A DNA stretch of 10,121 bases from Bacteroidota bacterium (lineage in GTDB: Bacteria; Bacteroidota; Bacteroidia; UKL13-3). Made by a program: the position numbers and the translations under genes. This document shows, piece by piece, positions 1 to 6,281 of this stretch. The stretch's first letter is position 1. Each line of letters begins with the position of its first letter. The notes under the pieces were generated by a model. That model saw only the letters and a program-made list of their open reading frames with translations, was not told the DNA's origin and searched no databases. The stretch spans positions 1 through 10,121 of the forward strand of contig CANFSD010000044.1 of the NCBI GenBank assembly GCA_947449515.1, read 5' to 3'.

Positions 1-1
1 A

Positions 2-73
2 ACTCATACCTACCTGGTCTCCAGGCCGGCAATTGCAGCTGGAGCTTACCTAAAGATTCATTTTGGATGGTAG
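2..73 (+). CDS. C-terminal end of an upstream gene, probably an outer membrane beta-barrel protein (partial; frame uncertain)
   Basis: The first bases are open in more than one forward frame. The frame from base 2 ends at TAG (71-73) and reads into GAYLKIHFGW. That is an alternating polar/hydrophobic strand ending in aromatic-x-aromatic, as expected of the last strand of an outer membrane barrel recognised by the BAM machinery. The frame from base 3 ends earlier, at TAA (51-53), and reads PGRQLQLELT. This recalls the Pro-Gly-Arg turn before the last strand of TonB-dependent receptors, but it is shorter than usual and lacks the final aromatic residue. Both readings suggest an outer membrane barrel, and too little is visible to choose between them. 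Only one can be real. No terminator is visible between this end and the next gene. Confidence 0.35.
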   Translation, partial: THTYLVSRPAIAAGAYLKIHFGW

Positions 74-122
74 CTTGAATTTTAACAAAATGTTCAATTG
101 GGTTTGAAATGCAGACTTTGTA

Positions 123-146
123 GTTCATATTTGTGCAAATATGAAC
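123..146. repeat. Perfect 11-bp inverted repeat over the start of the small membrane gene
   Basis: GTTCATATTTG (123-133) is followed by a TG spacer and its exact reverse complement (136-146). The ATG of the small membrane gene (141-143) lies in the right arm. The left arm contains CATATTTG (126-133), one base off the Bacteroidota -7 box, with TTTG at 103-106 nineteen bases upstream. The arrangement suits an operator for a dimeric regulator, or an RNA hairpin hiding the start codon. It is not followed by a T-run, so it is not an intrinsic terminator. The symmetry is seen directly; any regulatory role is inferred. Confidence 0.5.
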
Positions 147-386
147 ATTGCTTATATAGTTTCCATTATTTCTGTTTTACTTTTAGTTGTTTTTGCTGTT
201 TTATCTTTTATCAAAACGCAAAATCTCAGGTTTCAACTCATTTACATTGTAGTTGCTTGCCTCAATATTGGTGTATTAACCAGTGTAATATTAATTAATT
301 ATTCCAGCAAAAGCGCCTTGGTGTGGCCAGTTTTACTGCTCTTCCAAGTAGTTAGCAAGGCCAGAGAAATATACAAAGCCCTCTAA
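141..386 (+). CDS. Small integral membrane protein of unknown function (81 aa)
   Basis: I do not recognise a family. The protein is almost wholly hydrophobic. Clear membrane helices lie at about residues 3-23 and 31-53, and a shorter hydrophobic stretch at 57-71 may be a third. A basic patch (K25-R30) lies between the first two helices and a basic tail (KAREIYK) ends the protein, so by the positive-inside rule both may face the cytoplasm. The ATG at 141 is the only good start, because an in-frame stop lies at 105-107. The start sits in a palindrome, and a weak promoter-like sequence would give an almost leaderless transcript. The stop codon directly abuts that of the convergent TIGR02757 gene. 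An overlapping frame (98-298, TTG start) is Cys/Phe/Tyr-rich and looks like a shadow. The coherent helix pattern supports a real gene. Confidence 0.6.
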   Translation: MNIAYIVSIISVLLLVVFAVLSFIKTQNLRFQLIYIVVACLNIGVLTSVILINYSSKSALVWPVLLLFQVVSKAREIYKAL

Positions 387-1199
387 TTACATCTCCCCTT
401 CTACCCCCATTCCAAAAAGGGCAAAATCATATTTTACTGGATCTTTTGGATCAAACTGTTTTAAGTTTTCTGTAAGTTCAATAGCAGCAACCCAATCATC
501 CTGTTGCCTATGCAACAGTCCCAATTTACGTGCAACCCTTCCCGAATGAACATCTAAAGGACAAACCAATTGTGCAGGCTTAATCTTATGCCATATTCCA
601 AAATCTACGCCTTCACTGTTTGACCTTACCATCCATCGTAAATACATATTTAATCGCTTACAAGCAGAACCGCTCAAAGGACTAGCAATATGTTTTCCGG
701 TTCGAACCGGCGCCTCTTCTAGTGAAAAAAAATAGTTCCTAAATTGAATTAAGCCCTTTTCAACCGTTGGAGCTGTTTTTAAAACATCTCTTGAAAATGC
801 CGCTTCTAAACTTGGATGCTTTTGGTAATGTTGTTTTAAAAAAGTAATAAAATACAACAGATCGGTATCGTTAAATGTACGATGACTAAAACCCAACATC
901 CTTTTTAAATCGGAATCTTGGTGTTGCAATACAAATTGATGTGGGGCATTGTCCATACGAGCCAACAGGTCCTTACATTTATTGATAATGGTCAAACGTT
1001 GCCCCCAAGCAAAAACAGCGGCAAATAAGCCCGCAATCTCTATATCGGGCTTTTGCGAAAACAAATGCGGCACAACTATTGGGTCGTTTTCAATGAACCC
1101 AAACTGCTCGTATTGTTTTACCTTTGCGTTCAGAATTTTATAAATGGTTTGCCCTTTCAAATTTTCTACCTTTATATTTGTCCAAATTAAGTCAATCAA
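387..1199 (-). CDS. TIGR02757 family protein (DUF2400)
   Basis: This is recognised as the TIGR02757/DUF2400 family, common in Bacteroidota and without an established function. Family hallmarks in order are DP (39-40) and PH (44-45), AAVFAWGQR (60-68), RWMVR (188-192), VDFGIW (198-203), PLDVH (214-218) and DPVKYDFALFG (253-263). The stretch around D216, with RVARKLGLL after it, resembles the catalytic-Asp segment of HhH-GPD DNA glycosylases. That suggests, by inference only, a nucleic-acid-related fold. No signal peptide or membrane segment is seen, so it is probably cytoplasmic. The start is unclear: the frame has no ATG before the conserved region, and an in-frame stop lies at 1209-1211. TTG at 1199 (270 aa) or TTG at 1160 (257 aa) are the candidates; the second suits the conserved part better. 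It is divergent from the DPP III gene, whose promoter lies inside this coding sequence. Confidence 0.88.
   Translation of the reverse strand: MIDLIWTNIKVENLKGQTIYKILNAKVKQYEQFGFIENDPIVVPHLFSQKPDIEIAGLFAAVFAWGQRLTIINKCKDLLARMDNAPHQFVLQHQDSDLKRMLGFSHRTFNDTDLLYFITFLKQHYQKHPSLEAAFSRDVLKTAPTVEKGLIQFRNYFFSLEEAPVRTGKHIASPLSGSACKRLNMYLRWMVRSNSEGVDFGIWHKIKPAQLVCPLDVHSGRVARKLGLLHRQQDDWVAAIELTENLKQFDPKDPVKYDFALFGMGVEGEM
1148..1180 (+). promoter_or_regulatory. Bacteroidota-type promoter for the DPP III gene
   Basis: TATATTTG at 1173-1180 exactly matches the Bacteroidota -7 consensus TAnnTTTG. TTTG at 1148-1151 lies 21 bases upstream in the -33 position. Transcription would start near 1187, leaving a leader of about 16 bases before the ATG at 1203, which supports that start. 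The whole element lies within the N-terminal codons of the divergent TIGR02757 gene. Confidence 0.6.
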
Positions 1200-1202
1200 T
1201 CC

Positions 1203-3263
1203 ATGAATCTAAAAAAATCTATGATGTATGGTGCCATCTGCGCAGCAATTGGAATTGCCGCCTTTACTAGCGATAAAAAGCCAGCCCAAAAAAACAACAA
1301 AGCAACCTTTGAAGTGAGTTGCGACGAATTTGCAGATTTGCAAGTTCTACGCTACCAAATTCCGGGCTTTGAAACCCTCACGCCAAAACAAAAAGAATTG
1401 GCTTATTACCTTTATGAAGCTGCTAATTGTGGCCGTGATATTTTTTACGATCAACGCTACAAACATAATTTAACTATTAGAAGAACCATTGAAAACATTC
1501 TTAACACCTACAAAGGTGAAAGAACCTCACAAGACTGGAAAGCCTTTGAAACATACGCCAAACGTGTATTTTTCTCCAATGGTATCCACCACCATTATTC
1601 CAATATCAAATTTGTACCAACATGTAGCTACCAATATTTTCAAAGTTTGGTAATGGGTTCAGACACTAAAAAATTGCCTTTAAATGGTAGATCCCTTGAA
1701 CAATTTTTAATAGAAATGAAACCAATAATGTTTAGCCCAACCTATGATGCTAAATTGGTAAATTTGGCATCAGGCATAGACAATGTAGCGGCTTCTGCCA
1801 ATAATTTCTATGAAGGTGTTACGCAAAAAGAAGTAGAAGCCTACTACAATGCGAGGGTAAACAATGACGACCAACAACCTATCTCATGGGGATTAAACTC
1901 TAAAATGGTAAAAGTGAATGGCGAGGTAACAGAAAAAGTATGGAAAATAGATGGTATGTACGGACCAGCAATTGAAAAAATTGTATTTTGGTTAGAAAAA
2001 GCTGTAACCGTAGCAGAAAACGACCAACAAAAAAGAGCCCTAGAAATGTTGGTTAATTATTATAAAACTGGGGATTTGAAAGTATGGGATGATTATAATA
2101 TTGCTTGGGTAAATGATACAGAGAGTAGATTAGATGTTGTAAATGGTTTTATTGAAGTATATGATGATGCCATTGGCAAAAGAGCTTCTTTTGAATCTGT
2201 GGTGAGCATAAAAGACATGGAAGCAACCAAGCGAATTGCCGCAATAGCTGCACAAGCACAATGGTTTGAAGACCATTCTCCTATTTCAGCTGAACACAAA
2301 AAAGCATCAGTAAAAGGTATTACGGCAAAAGTAATTACTGTAATTCAAGAGGCAGGGGCTAGCGAACACTCTACACCAATTGGTATCAATCTCCCAAATG
2401 CCAATTGGATCAGACAACAACATGGATCTAAATCTGTTTCTCTAGGAAATATTGTACATTCATACAACGTGGTTGGCGCAAAAAGCCCAATGATGAGAGA
2501 GTTTACATTGAGCCAAGAAGAAATTGAACGCAACGCAAAATACGGAGCATTGGCCAGTGATTTACATACAGATATGCACGAGGTAATTGGACATGCATCA
2601 GGAAAAATTAACCAAGGAATTGGTGATCCAGACCAAACCCTTAAAAACTATGCAAGTACACTAGAAGAAGCTCGCGCAGATTTAGTTGCTTTGTATTATA
2701 TCTACGACCCTAAATTGGTTGAAATGGGTGTAATGCCAAGCATTGAAGTGGGTAAAACAGAATACGATGGTTATATTAGAAATGGCTTAATAACCCAATT
2801 AACCCGTTTACAATTGGGTGAAAATTTAGAAGAAGCCCACATGCGTAACCGTCAATTAAATGCCTCATGGGTGTATGAAAAAGGTAAAGCAGACAACGTA
2901 ATTGAAATGTATAAAAAAGATGGTAAAACATACGTTAAAATCAACAACTACGAGAAATTGCGCGAATTGTTTGGACAATTATTGAAAGAAATCCAAAGAA
3001 TTAAATCGGAAGGTGATTATGCTGCAGCAACTGCATTGGTTGAAGGTTATGGCGTAAAAGTAGACCAGGCTTTGTTAAAAGAAGTAAAAGAGCGTTTCGA
3101 AAAATTACACGTTGCGGCCTACAAAGGTTTCATTCAACCTAAATTAGTGCCAGTAATGAAAGAAGGAAAAATTGTAGATGTAAAAGTAGAATATCCTAAT
3201 GATTGGTTGAAAGACCAATTAGAAAGAGGAAAAAATTACGGTTACTTACCAAACATTAATTAA
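1203..3263 (+). CDS. Dipeptidyl peptidase III (zinc metallopeptidase, family M49), exported
   Basis: DPP III removes dipeptides from the N-terminus of short peptides using one zinc ion. The family signature HEXXGH is present as HEVIGH (459-464): H459 and H464 are zinc ligands and E460 the catalytic base. The second signature, EEARAD (488-493), supplies the third ligand, E489. The conserved substrate-cleft block GINLPN...HGSKSVSLGN (394-416) is also intact. The length, 686 aa, is normal for bacterial M49 enzymes. Residues 7-21 form a hydrophobic segment after two lysines, which looks like an export signal. No lipobox Cys is in place and no clean AxA site is seen, so a soluble or membrane-tethered periplasmic enzyme is likeliest. 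Its role is probably final breakdown of peptides for nutrition or turnover. It has its own promoter and a strong terminator, so it is probably a single-gene unit. Confidence 0.95.
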   Translation: MNLKKSMMYGAICAAIGIAAFTSDKKPAQKNNKATFEVSCDEFADLQVLRYQIPGFETLTPKQKELAYYLYEAANCGRDIFYDQRYKHNLTIRRTIENILNTYKGERTSQDWKAFETYAKRVFFSNGIHHHYSNIKFVPTCSYQYFQSLVMGSDTKKLPLNGRSLEQFLIEMKPIMFSPTYDAKLVNLASGIDNVAASANNFYEGVTQKEVEAYYNARVNNDDQQPISWGLNSKMVKVNGEVTEKVWKIDGMYGPAIEKIVFWLEKAVTVAENDQQKRALEMLVNYYKTGDLKVWDDYNIAWVNDTESRLDVVNGFIEVYDDAIGKRASFESVVSIKDMEATKRIAAIAAQAQWFEDHSPISAEHKKASVKGITAKVITVIQEAGASEHSTPIGINLPNANWIRQQHGSKSVSLGNIVHSYNVVGAKSPMMREFTLSQEEIERNAKYGALASDLHTDMHEVIGHASGKINQGIGDPDQTLKNYASTLEEARADLVALYYIYDPKLVEMGVMPSIEVGKTEYDGYIRNGLITQLTRLQLGENLEEAHMRNRQLNASWVYEKGKADNVIEMYKKDGKTYVKINNYEKLRELFGQLLKEIQRIKSEGDYAAATALVEGYGVKVDQALLKEVKERFEKLHVAAYKGFIQPKLVPVMKEGKIVDVKVEYPNDWLKDQLERGKNYGYLPNIN

Positions 3264-3267
3264 GATT

Positions 3268-3301
3268 AAAAAAATCCGGAGCTGGTCTCCGGATTTTTTT
3301 T
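3268..3301 (+). terminator. Strong intrinsic terminator after the DPP III gene
   Basis: A seven-base A-run and TCCGGAG (3268-3281) pair perfectly with CTCCGGA and a T-run (3287-3300) around a five-base loop, CTGGT. The stem is 14 bp with a GC-rich upper half and is followed directly by eight Ts (3294-3301). It begins five bases after the DPP III stop codon. With the A-run on its left it could work in both directions, though the next genes run the same way. Confidence 0.92.
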
Positions 3302-3325
3302 GTTTATTTTTATTCCCTAGCTTTG
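3299..3325 (+). promoter_or_regulatory. Promoter-like sequence before the PorT-family gene
   Basis: TAGCTTTG (3318-3325) exactly matches the Bacteroidota -7 box TAnnTTTG, and lies 16 bases before the ATG at 3342. The only upstream -33 candidate is TTTG at 3299-3302, in the T-tail of the terminator. Its spacing of 15 bases is shorter than the usual 17-23. The -7 box is convincing; the -33 box is weak. Confidence 0.5.
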
Positions 3326-3341
3326 AGAAAGAATAAAACTT

Positions 3342-3968
3342 ATGAAAAAATTATTTGTCGCCATTGCACTTTTAGGTAGCACCTATTTGGCATCTGCCCA
3401 GGAACTTGAATTTGGTTTAAAAGCAGGCCTTAGTTCAGATAAAATTAGCCTTTCAAATGTTAGTAATTTTGAAGCCAAAATAGACCCAAATACAACCCTA
3501 AATTTTGGCGCTTTTGGCCGCTTAAAAATTATGATCATTGGCCTTTATGTGCAACCCGAAATTATAGTAAATAGAAGGGCAAGCAACTTTACTATTAAAG
3601 ACATTGCAACTGGCAATTCTGTTATTTTTAGTCATTCTGCTAATTATGTAGATGTACCAGTTCTGGTTGGCTTTAAAATGTTAAAATTGTTTCGCATTTA
3701 TGCAGGACCAAATTTTCAATTCTTAACCAATCAAAAAACAGATTTACCTATCAATAACACCAACTTTAAAACGAGCAATTTAAAAAAGCAAACAACTGGA
3801 ATACAATTTGGTGTTGGATTGGATTTACTAAAACTTAGGGTAGACGCAAAATATGAATTAAACACCTCATCCATGGGTTCTCCTTTTACCTATAACGGTG
3901 TTTCTCCGAGCAGTACAAGCGGCATGTTAATGTTGCAAGTTGGCTTTAAAATGTTTGGTTTATTTTAA
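3342..3968 (+). CDS. PorT-family outer membrane beta-barrel protein
   Basis: The protein (208 aa) has a clear signal peptide: a Lys-Lys start, a hydrophobic core, and ASA at 17-19 before Q20, a very common Bacteroidota cleavage site. The mature part opens with a short strand and GLKAGLSS, then alternates amphipathic strands with loops (for example LYVQPEIIVNRR, VDVPVLVGFKM, FRIYAGPNF, VDAKYELN). It ends LQVGFKMFGLF, with a terminal Phe. This is the typical pattern of the eight-strand barrels grouped as PorT family or outer-membrane-beta-barrel domain 2. True PorT takes part in type IX secretion, but most members have no known role and nothing here marks this one as PorT itself. It probably sits in the outer membrane. 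The next gene starts one base after its stop, so the two are probably co-transcribed. Confidence 0.85.
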   Translation: MKKLFVAIALLGSTYLASAQELEFGLKAGLSSDKISLSNVSNFEAKIDPNTTLNFGAFGRLKIMIIGLYVQPEIIVNRRASNFTIKDIATGNSVIFSHSANYVDVPVLVGFKMLKLFRIYAGPNFQFLTNQKTDLPINNTNFKTSNLKKQTTGIQFGVGLDLLKLRVDAKYELNTSSMGSPFTYNGVSPSSTSGMLMLQVGFKMFGLF

Positions 3969-3969
3969 A

Positions 3970-4320
3970 ATGAACGCAGAGTTATTGCGCGAACATTGTA
4001 TTCACAAAAGAGAAGTAACAGAATCCTTTCCTTTTGATTCAGAAACTTTGGTTTTTAAAGTGGCTGGCAAAATGTTCTGCTTAATTGGCTTGGACAATCC
4101 AATCTGTTGTAACCTCAAATGCGATCCAGAAAAAGCCATAGAACTTAGAGCTAATTTCAATGCTGTAATACCCGGCTGGCAAATGTCTAAGGCAAATTGG
4201 AATACAATTTATTTCAACCAGGACATGAAAGACAAAGAAATCTTAGAATGGGTTGACCACAGTTATGAAATGGTAATAAAAGGCCTTACAAAGAAACTAC
4301 AAAAAGAATTGGGCCTGTGA
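3970..4320 (+). CDS. MmcQ/YjbR family protein
   Basis: This small cytoplasmic protein (116 aa) belongs to the YjbR (MmcQ) family, which has a CyaY-like fold and a suspected but unproven DNA-binding role. Typical features are the N-terminal helix with a conserved Cys (C10), SFPFDSETLVFKV (19-31), the strand-rich middle (KMFCLIGLD, CNLKCDPEKA), KANWNTIYF (74-82) and the C-terminal SYEMV helix (98-102). The length is usual for the family. The frame is open from an ATG at 3940 inside the preceding gene. The ATG at 3970, one base after the barrel gene's stop, gives the normal N-terminus and was chosen. It is co-directional with the barrel gene and convergent with the sulfatase gene, two bases away. 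Nothing in the context links it to envelope function. Confidence 0.88.
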   Translation: MNAELLREHCIHKREVTESFPFDSETLVFKVAGKMFCLIGLDNPICCNLKCDPEKAIELRANFNAVIPGWQMSKANWNTIYFNQDMKDKEILEWVDHSYEMVIKGLTKKLQKELGL

Positions 4321-4322
4321 CA

Positions 4323-6212
4323 TTAAGGTGCTATTGTTTTGTTTTTAATTAAACGCCAATTATAAGTTTGTATCATTGCCTTTGTTAGCATTTCCATGCT
4401 GTCAATTTTACCAGCAAAATTTTGCGTTTTTAGGAGGTTATGCTTCAATAGAGAATCATTTGCTACCTGGTAAAATCCAAGCGCGTTTTGCCCATCAAAT
4501 TGATATACATAAGGCCATCGAATCAGTTGGTAAAAATTATCATGGTATTGAAGCGCAACACCCTTTAAATTGCTTGGTTCGGCATAAGTCCCAAAACTAA
4601 AAAATGGCTTTGTATAGCCTACTTCTTTTAATACCATTGGCAGCACATCCACATGTGAAACCGTTTGTGTATTTTCAAAATTAACAGGATGTTCTGGCCT
4701 AAAAACAAACAAAGGCAATTCAAATTTTCCTTGCGCACTTTGGTAATAGGCTTGCTCATTTTCTGCGCTATGGTCGGCAGTAATAATAAAACTTGTATGC
4801 GCATACCAAGCCTGTGTTTTAGCATAATTAAAAAACTGCCTTAAAGCATCATCAACATAGCCAATGGTAGGATGAATTGGCATGGTGCCTTTTTTATATG
4901 AATTTATTTTATCAACAGGCAATTTATAGGGATGATGTGAACTTAAAGTAAAAACTGAACCAAAAAATGGTTCCTTTTTCTGCGTTAATTCCTTTCCAAA
5001 ATAGTGCAAATAAGGCATATCATAAATACCCCAATGACCATCTCCATCTTCAGGATTAGGATATTCATTCTTTCCAAAATAGGCACCACCATTGCTGGTG
5101 GCAATAAAATTATCAAAACTCATGGTTCCGTTTCTTCCCCCATGGTAAAAACTCGCATCGTAACCAATTTCTTGCAAATAGGTGCCTATACCTTTTATGT
5201 TATTTCCTTGGTAAAAACTGCCCAAATAGGGTGTTGCCATCCAACTAGGCATTGAAGATAAAATGGATGGAATTCCTTCAATTGATTTTTTACCATTTGA
5301 ATAAGCATGTAAAAACACCTCACTGTGACCCATTAGCGAATCCAAAAAAGGAGTATACCCTTTGCCATGGTTGTAATAGCCCACATATTCCTTACCTAAA
5401 CTTTCAACAATAATCAGAACAATGTTTTTAGGCCTTATAGACAAAGAATCAAACCCATATTGTTGTATCGGTTCGAACCAATGCAGTTCATTGCCACCTT
5501 CAAAATAATTCTTCTCTTTTAAACCCGCCTGCTGGGTACTAATAATCATATTAAAAGGGGTGTTTACCACCAGCGGAATGAATTCTGCCCGTGTTTGTCG
5601 GGCCGCGTCAAATGGATTTAAAGGTAATAAATTAAATCCGCCACGGGCACCAATAAATGACAAAGCAAGAACCGAAACTCTCCAAAAAACAGCTGTAAAT
5701 ACAAGTTCCTTCTTATCATTTTCAATTAAGGACAGCGCAAATAAATAAGTTTTTTTATAAGAATAGTAAGAAATGAAAACCAAGCTAATTAAAGCAATAA
5801 TTAGGTACCAATAATCTCCAAGGTAATTGTAAAATACCCCATCCAATTCATTAATCATACCTAACACATCAATTCCGCTGCGTCTGCCTGCTATTGGAAA
5901 ATAACCGGTATCTAACAAATTAAAAAAACAAGTAACAAATTGCACCATCATAAATAATGCAAACAATATTTTTTGGATTTTTAGGGTGTAAAAATACCTG
6001 CCTGGCAATAAATGAAGGGCAATAAAAAGTATGTTTAAATAAACACAGGCAGAAATATCATACAAAACACCAAAATAAAACGCATTTACAATTTCACCTA
6101 TTGAAAATGAAAAAAAATAAGGATTCAAAACAAAAAACAAGAGACGACAAAGGCTTGAAACAACAAGTGCAATAGAAAACCTCTTGATTAATAGCTGAAA
6201 TTGCTTGTTCAT
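4323..6212 (-). CDS. LTA synthase family membrane sulfatase (probable envelope phosphotransferase)
   Basis: The N-terminal third holds five hydrophobic segments (about residues 10-29, 40-69, 82-100, 132-150 and 170-188 of 629), followed by a large periplasmic sulfatase-fold domain. Metal and active-site motifs are visible: IVES with E270, GKKSIEG with the likely nucleophile S310, SSHHPY (H426-H427) and ADHS (D480-H481). This is the architecture of LtaS and OpgB-type enzymes, which move phosphoglycerol or similar groups from lipids. In Gram-negative Bacteroidota the substrate is unknown, so transfer to a membrane lipid or glycan is inferred. Gram-positive LtaS uses Thr as nucleophile; here Ser occupies the place. 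The frame extends three codons upstream to a TTG (6221), but the ATG at 6212 is preferred. It is divergent from murB and convergent with the YjbR gene, with no terminator visible between the stops. Confidence 0.87.
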   Translation of the reverse strand: MNKQFQLLIKRFSIALVVSSLCRLLFFVLNPYFFSFSIGEIVNAFYFGVLYDISACVYLNILFIALHLLPGRYFYTLKIQKILFALFMMVQFVTCFFNLLDTGYFPIAGRRSGIDVLGMINELDGVFYNYLGDYWYLIIALISLVFISYYSYKKTYLFALSLIENDKKELVFTAVFWRVSVLALSFIGARGGFNLLPLNPFDAARQTRAEFIPLVVNTPFNMIISTQQAGLKEKNYFEGGNELHWFEPIQQYGFDSLSIRPKNIVLIIVESLGKEYVGYYNHGKGYTPFLDSLMGHSEVFLHAYSNGKKSIEGIPSILSSMPSWMATPYLGSFYQGNNIKGIGTYLQEIGYDASFYHGGRNGTMSFDNFIATSNGGAYFGKNEYPNPEDGDGHWGIYDMPYLHYFGKELTQKKEPFFGSVFTLSSHHPYKLPVDKINSYKKGTMPIHPTIGYVDDALRQFFNYAKTQAWYAHTSFIITADHSAENEQAYYQSAQGKFELPLFVFRPEHPVNFENTQTVSHVDVLPMVLKEVGYTKPFFSFGTYAEPSNLKGVALQYHDNFYQLIRWPYVYQFDGQNALGFYQVANDSLLKHNLLKTQNFAGKIDSMEMLTKAMIQTYNWRLIKNKTIAP

Positions 6213-6251
6213 GACCCGCAAAATAGAATATTTTTTTTATATCGCTTTTTT

Positions 6252-6259
6252 CAAATGTA
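6252..6259 (-). promoter_or_regulatory. Possible -7 box for the sulfatase gene
   Basis: On the minus strand these bases read TACATTTG, an exact match to TAnnTTTG. They lie 39 bases upstream of the sulfatase ATG in the 69-bp spacer shared with murB. I see no well-spaced -33 TTTG (the nearest TTG is only 13 bases upstream), so support rests on the single box. No comparable box was found for murB in this spacer. Confidence 0.35.
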
Positions 6260-6281
6260 TTTCTTTACTTGCCAAGCGAAC

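Noticed and set aside
98..298. Overlapping plus-strand frame of 66 codons across the small membrane gene
   Set aside because: It starts at TTG and its protein is rich in Cys, Tyr and Phe without helix pattern; the 141-386 frame explains the region better.
697..710. Perfect 14-bp palindrome containing GGTTCGAACC, like the T-arm of a tRNA
   Set aside because: It lies within the TIGR02757 coding sequence, codes for ordinary residues (PVRTG), and has no D-arm, anticodon arm or acceptor stem around it. A 7-bp half-site is expected by chance in 10 kb.
4310..4345. Possible bidirectional terminator between the convergent YjbR and sulfatase genes
   Set aside because: There are T-runs but no stem-forming repeat; the stop codons are two bases apart.
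6242..6279. TCGCTT and AAGCGA inverted repeat in the sulfatase-murB spacer
   Set aside because: Only six bases per arm and 26 bases apart; this is expected by chance.
6201..6281. Longer murB starting at TTG 6201 or ATG 6255
   Set aside because: The TTG version overlaps the divergent sulfatase gene, and the added residues do not fit MurB, which begins close to the NTFGID block.
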